DNA of 64,000 bases, from the NCBI RefSeq assembly GCF_001949145.1, contig NW_019091377.1, positions 74,254-138,253 on the forward strand, read 5' to 3'. How positions within the stretch are numbered: the stretch's first letter is position 1; each line of letters begins with the position of its first letter. The notes beneath the pieces were generated by a model, which saw only the letters and a list, made by a program, of their open reading frames with translations, ran no database searches and was not told where the DNA came from. Source of the stretch: Acanthaster planci (lineage: Eukaryota; Echinodermata; Asteroidea; Valvatida; Acanthasteridae). This document shows positions 1 to 12,900 of the stretch, in pieces. Made by a program: the position numbers and the translations under genes.

Positions 1-1749
1 AGTAGAAAGGTCAGACAAATCGACAGTAAGAAGAAAGGGGGCGTTTGATGAAGGTGCAAAGATCAGTCAGTTCTGTTTGCCGTTCTGGACCCGGACTTCG
101 GTTTGCCAAGATGAATCTTTAAAGGTTGGTGCAATCCCTTGTCACCGTCGACTTGGGAAGTCTCGGCTGTGCAGCTGCGGAAGCGCTCTGCCCCCATGGG
201 AGTGGGGCAGCACTGCCCGACACATTGCATTCACGAGTAAGATATCCCTGTCAACCATTAATCACTTCAGGTGAAGCTGAACAACTTTTAGGAGATTCGA
301 CGTGGCAAAGTGAGCCGATCCATTAGGGAGAAGCCGACTTTTTTCAGCTGAGTGCGGGGGGTTAGAACAGCAAGCTAAATAGAAGAGGATATGAAAATGA
401 AAAAGGTGAATAAGGTGGAGATAAAACCGTGAAATTACTCATGGTTTAGAAGGTGACCAAGTTGAAGAACCGTTGTTGACTTGGATGGAAGTATTCTTGA
501 TGGAAGGAGAAACGACACCTGTCGCTTGGATATTGCATCGCTGAGTGGTTTCTGTTCTTTGACCGAGTAGAAATTCATACCGACCTGTAGTGGATGGCTT
601 CCACGATTAATGTTTGTCAGGGAGTCTGAGCAGTAAAGTGAGGCTGTTTCTACTAACTTGATACTGATTTGTAAATTGAAGCTTGTCTTTGACAGCAAGG
701 AATTAAGTTTCCTTTCTTGCGAGATAAAAGTGTCGGTCGTTGAGTTGCTCTGTCGTACTATCTTGTTGTTGGAGCTGCTCTCTCTAACATAAAAAGAGTT
801 TTGTGCCGTCGTTCAGCGACCCAAGGTGGTAACTCGCCAATTTTGAAGGTGTAAAGGGTTGCAGTGTTTCAAATAGACCTTCAACTTCGTACAATTACAC
901 TGCACAAAAACAGAAGCAGTTGTGAAATAGAGCTCTGACCTAAACGGATTGGCAAAGTTCAACGATGTTCATTTATATTTTCGAATTTTCATCGTGATGT
1001 TTTGCAAAGTGGACAGTATAGTTGCGGTACTGTGTGTCTAAGCACGTTGGCCTTCAAATGTGATGTTTTAGGGGATTGGGGATGAATTCAGACGAGTAGA
1101 GTTAGTTTGGTTATGAGATTTCATATGCAGTGTCGAAAAGTGGAAATTCTGCCTTTGGTGACGTTTTTGGAGGTTGTCCAAGCGAGTTATTGGTGAAGGA
1201 AATTTCTAAGCATGGAGCTAACAGGTGTTTGTCAAGAGATGGCAGAATGGTGAGGGATAGACTGGGGGAGAATAAGAAATTTTATAGACTTTCTTCCTCT
1301 TAGGCCAAAGCACTTTGGGAAGATAACAGTGTATAGCTTTTCTGGGAAATTATATCTCTTTGATATAAGACGGTAGGTTGGGCAGCCCCATTACCCCGTG
1401 TCTACAGTGCTGCAGGAGGCCGAAATGTCTGAGCTAGTCTGATGTATCAGTCGTACCCGTGCCTGTGAGACACAATATTACAATCAGCCTCTTGCACATC
1501 AAGTATTTACACGTGCGCTGTTCTACGGGACGCTCACTTTAGACACCTTAGTGTACTCCCGATGCACCTGCTCTTTCTGTAGATATGCAAAACACTCCCT
1601 AGGAAAACTTTAGGCAGAACTATTTCATGCATACCGAGGGATGTGCAAGCATAGGTGTAATTAAGTCATTTCAGTTAATATGTCTGTTCGTCTTACGGAG
1701 TGTGATCAGGTACACAGAACTACATGACTTCGTGTAAGTGAGGATTATC
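1..1749. other. Non-coding or unassigned stretch
   Basis: Only short, overlapping open frames with no recognisable protein character. A donor-like GTAAGA follows an open frame near position 236, but nothing upstream or downstream supports an exon. Confidence 0.4.
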
Positions 1750-1956
1750 TTAAGGCAAGAACCAGTGAGCATGTTCTGCATCATGTAAAAATGAGAAGGC
1801 TGTGTTGAAGAAAGTAGTCTTCCCGTACCCCTCTGGTAGTTTTCTTTCATCCCCGTACGTGACGTTGTCGCGGCTGAAGTCTGGTTCCTTGTTTAATGCC
1901 ATCGCAGAGCTTAGAGTGCCGCGTGGGCGATATGTGCAATCATCTTCGTGGATCAT
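1750..1956 (-). CDS. Possible small protein or terminal exon, unrecognised
   Basis: An ATG with adenine at -3 opens a 68-codon frame ending in TAA. The peptide is charged and aromatic-rich, with a run including EGYGKTTFFNTAFSFLHDAE, and its codons follow an RNY-like pattern (many GAT, GAA, AAC, GAC, GTC), which is why I read this strand. The opposite strand is also open, and there a frame ends at a good donor (GAAG|GTAAGA near 2028), so the coding strand is not certain. I do not recognise a family. It could be a short single-exon protein, the last exon of a gene, or chance. Confidence 0.22.
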   Translation of the reverse strand: MIHEDDCTYRPRGTLSSAMALNKEPDFSRDNVTYGDERKLPEGYGKTTFFNTAFSFLHDAEHAHWFLP

Positions 1957-4900
1957 CGTGTCTCCTTGTCTACTCGTGTCTACTTTCTGGTGTGGATTTG
2001 TCTGTCTTGAAATCTTTTTTTGAAGGTAAGAATGTTCCCACTTGGGGACTCAGTGTACACATTCAGTGTATTAGTGCTTCCTTTGTCGGTTACTGGAGAG
2101 GCACCGGTATTGCTTATCTGTAGAATTTGAAGGTACAAATTCATGTACCAGTAAACTGCTCTGTATAAGGTATACCTGGTTCTTCTTGATACCTTGAATT
2201 GTCCTTACGTAAAGGTGAGACTTCTTGCTAAAAACAATGCAATATACCTTCTTCTTGTTTTAGTTCAGTGCCTTGATAATCACTGCACTGGTCTCGTCAT
2301 ATTTTGTTTTAGGCCCTAACAGTAGGCAAATTTGGCTTATAATCCGAAAATAAGCAAATATGTTAGTTAACTCATGCAAGAATATTGCTGTGTATGTCCT
2401 TGTATCACCTATAGAGTTAATTAATTAATGGTTCCCGATCCTCTATAAACCAGTTCCGTCACCCTTGGTCAAATTACAGAGTCTAAGCACTCCCAGGATA
2501 ACATACTATTTTTGCACGTACATGGAAATGAAAACGTGATGTGTCTTCGACAAGTTTGAAGAAGTTTGCAATGTCGCAGAACCCATCAACAATCACAGCA
2601 ACGCGCGTGGTATCTTTTCCAACGAGACTCTCGAGGTAATCGAGTGTTCATACGTCAAAACAACAATGGGAGATGCAGTCATTGATTTCTAATGTTATCT
2701 TAATTAATGAAGTGTTGCGAACTGGACTGGGTTTTTTTCTTGTAATTAAAAAGGAAGGCATGGGCTTCTGGAAGAGGGAACCGGCAGACCAGCATTTACA
2801 GTCACAAAATTAACAAAAAAAGTATATTTCATTTTATTGGTTATAAAAGTTTAATTTGCTTAGTGCTACGAAAAACAAACTGATGTATAAATTGAAAACG
2901 TAAATCATGTCATGACTACCTGCTGGTTTTGCTGGGGTGACATGGACCCTAACCACAAATCAAGTGAACATCCACCCACCACTTTCCCTGGCCTCATCAA
3001 GAACAGAGCAATTTAATGAAAAGTCCTGCCCGCCCCGCCGATGAATTTGATCATGAAATGGAATGTTATCAAGAGACGCCTTGTCCATCGATACCGCTGT
3101 TTGCATAGCACCCTTTCGCAGGCTACAATACTCCGCTGTGTAAACGATGGTCCCAAGATATTGCATGTACATTTTTTCCACGCCCCCGGATGTAGAGGCT
3201 CCATGCGCAAGAATGCCAAATACCGTACAGTAAATTATAAAACGAGACTGCAAGATTCCATTTGCATGGTGATATACCAAATACTATACCTCGAAAATAT
3301 GAATTTCCAGAACTCGTTGGCGGCCGTAAATAATTACCAATTTTTTACTACCTGGACTTAAGTAACAATGGTCGTTCGCAAGCATTCTTGTCTTTTATAA
3401 TGAATAAATTATAATTGCATGCATGTGTAATTACGTTGTGCTGCACTGAACACACCTGAGATCAGTTTATTTTAAAGAGAAACTCTTCTTCCCTTGCATG
3501 ACTGTATATGCTTCAAAACAGTGACATTTAAAATCAGCAAGTGCTGCAGCTAGGTATACCAAATTCTACACCCATTGCTCGCCCAGTTGTTCATGGTTAC
3601 GATTACATAGTTTCAGTGCATTTACACAAATTTTGAAAACATGGGAAGTTCCTCCTTTTCAATGCAAATTGATAAAAAAAACACTAAAATCTCACTCGTG
3701 TATTTAAAATGCGTTGTAACTTTGCTTATAATTATACAGTAAAAAAGCCCAAACAAAAACAATTATTATGTACAGTCTGATATTGGTTTTTCCATTAGAC
3801 CTTTAAAGAGCATTTTCAACGATTTTATAGCGTTGAATGATCGCAGTACATGTAGTTGCATATTGTTCCAGGAACGAAAAACATAAAATAGTCTTGATCG
3901 GGGACAATAGGATTTTAATTTGTCGATATATTCTGGTTAATCTCAGTTCCCCACTGGCTTGTGACATATTATGGAATAAATATCAAAGGCAACTTTTCAG
4001 GCTTCTTGGTACTTATTTTCCAATTTATATCGTCAAAGGTAGGAATGATTTGTCAAAATAATGTCCTCTGACCTTGCTAATACTCGATATTCAGGGACAA
4101 AAATTGTCGTAAATGTGCCAAAGACGCGTAAACCAGACTCTGGACTCCAGTAATGGTCTGACATGAATGCTTTGCGCATATGATTTATGATGCTTCCCCT
4201 TAACGACGGCCCATAAATGCACATATTCCGGACAATGCGCCTTCAAGCCTTCGTTTGCATCTTGTGTTTACCCATAATGTGGAAAATCGATGCAAAAATC
4301 AATGGTAGAACGAAGGCCCCCAGAAATGTTATAAATGGGGTTGCTAGCGATGGAGATAATATTACATCAAGATGTTTAAATGGCTTGATGTGAAATATGG
4401 CATTTTTGTGAAAAGCTTCATCGCAAGATTTGCTTCTTTTAGTTTGACTTTTGAGGAGCATTTCTGTTGGTGATAGTCCGTGGTCTTTAGCATGGCGCAG
4501 GACATGGTATCTGTTTTGACATGGATAGGATGTGATGTCTCGTCTGATTGCTGAGCAGACAAGCGTGAAGGGTTTAATTCGGCAGTGAACTGGAAACCCA
4601 ACGATATCAAGCGAGACATTATAGAGGGGAGGCTAGGGAGACGACCATGCACCACAAGAACAAGTGTGCCGCGCGTTCGCAGGGTATAGTGATCATACGG
4701 TGAACCAGTCGACCGAAACTGACAAGTTTAATGAAGTGAAAGCCGTTCTGTTAAGGTTCAGTCTCCACATGATCCATGCCGTCTGCTAGAGCGAACTGAC
4801 GACTATGTAGTGCCCATTTAAAATGAAACAAAGATGGCGGCTTTCCTGGTAGTATTGTTGCCATGGTGATCCGCTGCGTGCTTTATATGGCAGATTGCTC

Positions 4901-7900
4901 GGGAGGATGTAGGTGACGAGAGACGGGCCACACGATAGGAGCGACGCGTATGGCATTGCCTCACAAGGGACCATGTGGGCTTGAAAGGTGATGTTTTCCC
5001 CATCCATACTATAACGTGCAGTGGGGAGGGAACGCTCAGTGCTTGCAATATGCTACACGTACATGTAGGGGAGATTGAATATGCAGCTGACTGCTTTTAA
5101 ATGCGCCGGGCTGCTGTCAAGATGCAATTACTCGATGATATTAGAGTAATTCTGAGTCCTGCGTGACCACTGCATTTATGGACGTTCTACAGTCATTACC
5201 GCTTACGACAGCTCCACATGCGCCCGTTTCGAAAGGGCAGCCAGTTGGGTGCCTTTCTACTGGCGGGAATATAGGCGTCAAGGCTACGTTCATTGAAATT
5301 ACTCGGTGATGTGACTGTGAGGGTAAATAGCCCAGCGACGTAAATTAGGAAATAGACTAAATTGAGTCTCAGCCGATTCGGGATTTGGTTTATTTTTGGG
5401 TATGCATTGCATATCAAACCTCGGTAGACGCGTCCGACAACTAATCCCAGCGTTCATCTTGACCGTTTTGGATTGCGCGACCTTGGTTGTGTGCGTATTA
5501 TTGTTTTATGGATTAGCTCATCCAAGTTGAACCTTGCACAAATATTATCGTTGCTGTTCCCGTTGCAGATCACTGGATCTTGATGACCAGTGCGTGTAAA
5601 ACTGCCGCAGCTGCCGGACTGTGGGAACGCGCTTTCTTGTAGCTCATCTGAGGGAGACTTTCATTTGGACACCCGCCATCAAAGTGTGGAAGCAGGATCG
5701 TAAGTCACTCGTGAATAGAGCTGTCAAGGGGTATCAAGCTTCAGAGCAGGTAGGTGAATATTCAATTGCCCCCCTGAAATGCGGTGTAATTTTAGCCTGA
5801 ATGGCATTGATTTGTCTCGCTGTGCAGAATTGGTCGTATCGTGATGTTGTAGGTGTTATTTTTTACGTAATCAGTGGAATATGGCGTGTAGGAGAAGGAG
5901 CGAAAAAATCGATTTGAAATCGTTAGGAAGGATACTGCAGGGTGAAGCAGTAACCCAGGATGTGATCACAGGTAACCATGCCAGCGTCGCCTGCAGGAGC
6001 TGTTGCTCTTGCAGTGATGAGCAAATCGTTCGCACTTGCAAACTGCACGATTGCCTCTTATTAATTTGACGTTGAAATATTCGGCAGGTGTAGAGCAAGA
6101 GGTTTTCCCCATCGGGTGAGGTGAACATCAACGGCAAGCAGTAAGTCCGAATTTCGACTGCAAAAGCAGGTCTCTGCGACAGAGTTTGACTTGAGAAGTC
6201 CCCCTTACACTAGCGGACGTAAAATTGTGATGCACAGTCCTGGATGTTAAAAAGTGAGGTCGAACTAAAAGCTGTCGTTTGAGCGAATTTTGGAGATTTA
6301 ACAGTGCACGGTGAAAAAAAATTATCACACATTATTTGGTTCCTGGTTTCGACTCTTTACAACACTCTAAAATGCCCACGACGCATTTTGCCTTGTGAAA
6401 TCATACAGTCCTACTCGATCTATCAAAACGCTGAAACTATTCCCACAAACCGAAGAAAACGGAAGGCCTTACGTTTATTGCCTCCGCGAATTTCCTGCAT
6501 GGCGTGTTGGAGCAAGAAATTATATTACTACTTCAACATGTTTCCAACTAATACAAATTTGCGAGTAACCCGCTCACACACATATTAACACCTCTTCCAA
6601 GTATGTGTGAGAATTCCATGGCATGGATGTGTTTTCTTAACATAGACGTCCAAAGTCCAACATGAAATCTTAATGAAAAGAGTGCATGCGTAGGAAAATA
6701 CAGATTGTATATTCTCTGGAAAATGTGACCTATTTTAATAGACGTCTAACGATCCCATAATTATTTTCCGTTACAGAATAAGTGATTCACATAGAACTAA
6801 CCTTTAAATAGATGAGACGTAGGTCTCGGGCTTTGACATATCTAAATTCCTTTAGTAAATTTTTATTAAAAATCTGTTCGTCACATCTTTTGAAGAAAAA
6901 GGAGAAGATGCAACCATATCTCTATCGTATTGTAAAGAACAGATAAACGTGGTAATATCAATATGCTTCTGAAATTATTATTTCAAATTCTGCACATTTC
7001 TTGTCCTTCCTGTCTTTAACATCCATATATTTTCCACTGTCTTCTTTGGTTAAAAAATGACCAGAATACATGTTTGTTTCGTCCTATCAGCACCGCACTG
7101 GCTGATTATGGCGACGAGTCGATAAAAGTGACAACGGTTTTATACTCTGCGGCTTTGCCATAACAAGATCAAGCTAGCACAATTTCATTACACTGATGTG
7201 TCTTTTCAAGTGGGGCCCAGAATTGCTAAAGCAGCGTGGGGGATTTTTTTTTCTTCTTGAAGATCCATGTTTTGTATGCTATTTCAGCATGAAATCCTGA
7301 AACCCTTTAGCAGCATCTGTGCGCCTTTCCAAGCTACTAGTAGATTGTTGCAAAGCGTACGTGAAAGCCAAGTGGCTGTCAAAAAAAATGATCAAAAGAA
7401 TTCCTTGAAAATAAGGACATGTACATTCGCATTTGGCAAACACCTGCAGTGAATACAGAACAATTCGAATTGGATTAAAAATAGAAAAGTGTCAATGAGA
7501 TGGAATAAGATGCTTGAAGCATCGCTGCAGTTCATTAAATGTGCACGTGATACTGAAACCTGTTGGCATTCCTTGTGTTTAGTCAAAACACATTCGAAGT
7601 GTGCTGAGCGACTGAGCGTCAAAGGAAACGATTTCTTGTTGATTTTGTTGAATAAAGCAAGTTTGTGTTATTCATGCGTCCACCATGCATTGGCGGTTGT
7701 TCAATTTCCCGGCAATATGTTGAGTCCAGCAACTGGATTAATATTTTGAAGAGTCATGTTTTTGGTGTGGAGCTGAGTTTGCGCGGATGAAATGAAAGAG
7801 ACACCACACTGTGAAGTTTGTTCAAAGGAACAACTTGCCCGGAACTCGCCACGCCTGAGGGAAAACTTGGCGGAGGCTGCCTGGTAATTCAATTACGGGA

Positions 7901-9999
7901 AGACCGGTTCATATCTGTCCTGTTCTTTCCTTTTGCGCATATTTTCCAGCGCTGAGGATTGTAGAGCTGCGAAGATGGTAGAGGATTGCTTCAACATCAT
8001 TTCTCTCCACCACGGAACAAATTCATAAAACAAATAGCTCCTGGATGGCCATGACATTGAAGTGAATTATTAATCCCTACAGAGTAATACTTTGTCAGAT
8101 ATGATATGCGCTATGAGAATAACTGATATTTCTAATAATGTTTGCCATAGTTACCTGCTGCGTAACTAGAATATTTTAGAGTTTTTTTGGGAAAACCTGT
8201 TTATTGCACACCCGTAATTAAACTAGCTACATTATTCAGTCATTGCCACATTTGGTATCTAAATATTTGAGTAATTTTCGTTGTTTAGTATAGTGAATTT
8301 TATTTGCTCTGTCCACTCTACCAACGTTATATCTCATTTTGGCAGCATTATGCCGCGCCACACGTGTCTCCTAACGCCTTGCATATCACCATGCACTAGC
8401 TGCAATTTCTCTAGCTAGCTTTTTTTCACATCAAATATTTCGATATGCGTAGGAATCTTCACTGGCCCGTTAAATTGAAAGAGCATTATACCGAGAAAAC
8501 TGTAGACAGTGTTCTCGAGTAATGTTCCCCATGAGTAAGATTGTAGCTTACTTTATTATGTTTCAGTATCAGAGATGCGTCCATCGAACAAATTGGCCTG
8601 TCAGCACATTTAACAAACCACATATAAAGAGTACTCCTAAGCAATCCTGCAAATGACTTTGTCTTCCTAAAGTTGCTGTTAGTGTTCCAGTGCTGGTGCA
8701 TGGACTTGTGTATAAAGCTGGATATAAGTGTAGGCGTAGACATCAATTAAAATCTACAAAATATAAAATTTGTGTTTTATTTATAAAAGGGTGCAATTTG
8801 GTGCTTTAGTGAAGACGAAAGCGTGTTCTTTTCGGGGTCATTTATAACAAAACCGATCGACGAAATATATGGCTCAGTAATATGGCGGATAGCTTCAGCC
8901 GTAGAAGTACTGTCAAGGCTTAGCTCTGCCGTTGAGTTTGATCGATGGCAACAACCAGAGGAGTGCCTCTACCACGATGAGGGTAGTGATCTGTCATTTG
9001 TTGGATATGATATTGCTGGGTTACCAAGGCAACGGGAAGTGAGCCATTGGAGGGTGCTTACCGTTAGCTGTTGACGACAGTGTGGCAGCGGAAGCCAAAT
9101 TTACTGGAAATGTACCGTAACCATGGCCAATATCATTATTTTACACTAACGAGATGAAAAAAACAAAACAAAACAAATACACGCAGTTACCATTTGCCCA
9201 AGCATCTGCTCGCTAAGTATTGACAACCCACCTGTATCTCTGAAAAAAAAATTCAAAAGATTTCGAGGAACCTCTGTCCCCTTTTCTTCTGTCAAGATTT
9301 CCTATGCTACCCTGCTCGCGTATAGCAATTATGCAAATATATTCGTGTTTTCTATTTCGAAGCAAAGGCCCTTCAGTTTAATTGGCAAACCTACAGGCTC
9401 ACAATCCCTCTAAGGCTGCCTGTGCTACCTGATGTTGCTTCTCGTTGGAAGAAAAAAAAACACCCTGAACATGACATTCCATCAGTTGACCACAGAACGC
9501 AAAAAGTGCAGATTATTTCTGATAAGTCTCTTATCACCACGAGACAAAATGGCGTCGCCACTGTCTGTACGTGAAAGTCTTCTCATGCCAGCTAGCAGGG
9601 GCCCCCGCGTCTGATTGACGTGTCGCTTGCCAAAAGAGAGCTGACGTTGCTCTCTGTCCGGCGGGGCCGAGTTGAAACAAAATGTTGCTTGCCAGCAACT
9701 AAATGCGGAAACTAGTCAGACGTGAAAAAAGTGCAGTCCATCCATTTCAATACAGGGGGCACAATATTGGCCACGGTGCCGCAAAGAGGAAAACATAGAT
9801 TCTGTGAAAAATCGCCGCTAGGCATGGTGCACGCCCCCCAGAGAGATGTTTTGATCGAATCTTTGGCCAGTGGTTTGACTCTCTGTCGCGGAGGGTTAGG
9901 ATCAACATAATTAAAAGCCTATCTGTTTTGCAGTGGAAAAGGATTCATTGGAAGTCGGTTTTCCATGTAACCATGCAAATAGAAGCATATTTTTTGTGC
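1957..9999. other. Unassigned AT-rich stretch
   Basis: I see no recognisable protein domains, RNA genes or mobile elements. A short start-like context (AAAATGG) at about 9547 opens only a 21-codon frame. The open frames present are short, overlap on both strands and have no family signature. Confidence 0.4.
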
Positions 10000-12900
10000 T
10001 GAAATGTACTTTGAAACCACCACTGATTGAAAAGTACTTACTGAAGTAGATTGAAACACTTACACTTATTCTTCCAGTGGAAAGGTTTTACTCCGACCTT
10101 TATTGCTAATCCATCATAACCAAGCTCATTCCGTTGTAGATCGAATTACGACATTACTGTTTGCTAAAGCGACTAATTCTCCACAGTTAAAACTAGTTAA
10201 CCCTCTAGTTTTCGTCGGGGATTTGCGATCCAAATAAAACATGAATGTTAATTCCTTTCTTTTCTTTGATTGTTACAAATATTGAGCATACTAGTATACT
10301 ACCATGTGCATGTCTTTAGTTATACATCAAGCTATGAATAGGGAAATTGTGTGATGGTGGTTATGATCATTATATATGTAAAGTGTTCTTGAAGGGATCC
10401 TTCAGCTCAAACAGTCACTAAAACAAACATAACACTTGCTGCTAATAAACAATTCCTCAACTAGAATAAATTGTTTGGATAGAAGAAGGGAGGGCACACC
10501 GATGAGCACTGCACCATGGCGCCCCGTGACCTTAACGCATGGGGGCGCTGTAGGGGTCAAATCAACCAAACGGGTATATTTCTGGTTTTTCAGATTTCAG
10601 TTGAGGTAAATAAAATGGCAGTTCATGCCAGCTGTTGTGTTTGAAACCCCGTATGTCAGACACGCAACCAGATAAATCGTCTTCCGTTAATGTCTAATCT
10701 TTAGCGATTCGAAATCAATTCCATGAAAAAAATTCCTATGTCCGACAGTAATAAAAAAGCTAAATGAGAAAGCATTAAACTTGTTTTAGCTATCATGAAT
10801 ACCACTTTGACTTCTTATTGCCCTTTGTCACATCAACAGCTGCGGCTGTTGGTATTTTAATTTTAATTGCAAACTGTGTCCTTGCTCGCCTCTTCCACGC
10901 CTGACGATCAGTGCCTCGTTTAATTGGCAGTCGAAGCATTGCACTCTTACGACCTTGCAGAACACAGACCCATGATTTTTTTTTCTGATTTCTCAAGTGT
11001 ACGTTGTCCAGGGACTAACAAAAAATCAAGAGCTTGTATCACATTTCCCACAATTGGGCAACTTCTGTTTTAATTGACCAAAACTGACTTGCCATCGAGA
11101 AGAATCGAGTGTGTGGCCTGGACTTGGAACCTCTTGAATTGGAAAGTACTCCAGCGCCTTAGTCTGTATGCATTAGAATACCTCAGGGAGATATTCCTCG
11201 AAGTGATATATTCCATTCTGTAGGGCAAGGGAGTAGGGTAGCTTCGTTCTTTCAACTTATTTAGCTGCAGGCCTGTATTACCATCACTATTTTAGTTCAT
11301 CTTTAAAGCAACAGTTATGTTCATGTCAAAATTCCAGATTATGTGTCTTTGGGGCGGATTTTAAAGATGACCTTATACGCTTTATTGTTTTCAGAGGAAG
11401 GAGGCAGTACAGCACTTGTATTCTTTGTTTACCTACTTGGGGAACGTTTCGGGGATCTATTGAAGACAGTGCAGCATTGTCAATTTCCGACACGTGTTTG
11501 TCTTAGTCAAGTTGACGAGGTCTCAATTGGAAGCCACAATGCAGTGCATTTGATTCCCAGGAATTTGTTCAGTACTACGAAAATGAGTTTTTCAAAACCC
11601 CAATGAAGCATTCTGATGTTAAAATGTCTCCCAGCGTGTTTGATGTAATTAGAATCACTGTACACTTCGTCTCCCACGCCGTTTGGTGAGCGGCAAGACG
11701 TAAACACTTTAATTCCAAATCTCGCCTTGGGCTTATCTTGTGTATTCAGCCTGACAATAATGGATTCTTCACGAGCGAAAACGGCTTCCGAAGATGAAAG
11801 CCCCAACAGGCTGACATGGAGTCCGTGGACGCAGGATTTCTAGCGCAAAGATTCCAACGTGCAGACCGGTAATCCACAGCCCGACACTTTTCTTATTACC
11901 TGTTGCCTCTGAATACCGTAACAAGATCCGTTCTGGGATAATGTTTCCTCTGCCTTCTGAAACCAACTTGAGAGGTTAGATGGTGTTTGCGACTTGGTGC
12001 AGGATCACGGGAGGGGATGGGAAATCTCCCCGGGTAAGGAGGCTTACTGATGTGAGATCGACCCCTCTAAGGCAGCATCAAACTTCAGTAAACATCAGTG
12101 CACTTATTGGAAAGGTCATTTGGGTGAATCTAGTGAAGCTGTTTTTGAAAGATATTGCTGATTAGTTCTAATGCACGTAGTTCAATATAGTAATAAATTA
12201 AGAATTCCTCCCAGAGCTGAGGCAAGTAGGTGAGTGCTCTTTGAAAATTTATCACGATATTAACCGCGATAAAAACAAATTCCAAAATGGTCGCTTATTA
12301 AATTGAAATTATAACCGGTACTCTTTTACCCTAAGAAAGCCGGGGGTGGAATCTGCACCCCTCGACTTTTTTTTCCAGTATCTCTGCTGTGCATTTTTTC
12401 ACAAGTTGGACCTTTAAGAGTTGTCAGAGTAGCTCTTTGCTGTCATTTGGACACCATTTTTCAAAATACCGAACATACCGTTCTCGTGCAATGCGCATTT
12501 GTCCGAGACGGATAAGCCAAAATTTGTACCCTTTCCACTTCGGTTCGGGGGGGGGGGTGGGTTGGAGAGAAATCCACCCCTGGCTGTGAGATTGGTCTAA
12601 ATAACCAGGCTATTTGAAGGTTAAGACAGCCGTGAAGCCTGATCGTATTTCATTCCACTGGTAATGATCGTATTCATACATACCTCCTCAAGATCAGCTC
12701 CGGTACATTGTATTTTCTTTAACGCCAAGGATCGCAAGCAATCTCTAGTCCTTCCTGTAGACCCAGCGCAGATTTTCGAACGGTCAAAATTGGAGATGTG
12801 CGATCGTGCTCAGCGGAAGCTTTCGGATGATAACTCGCTCAGTTTGTTCCGCCCCCATTTCTTTATTTAAAAAGATTCTGTCCCAATCGAAATGTCTGTC

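Noticed and set aside
5600-5744. Plus-strand frame ending at a donor (GAGCAG|GTAGGT)
   Set aside because: Open frame is short with no start, and a second donor-like site sits inside it; not enough to call an exon.
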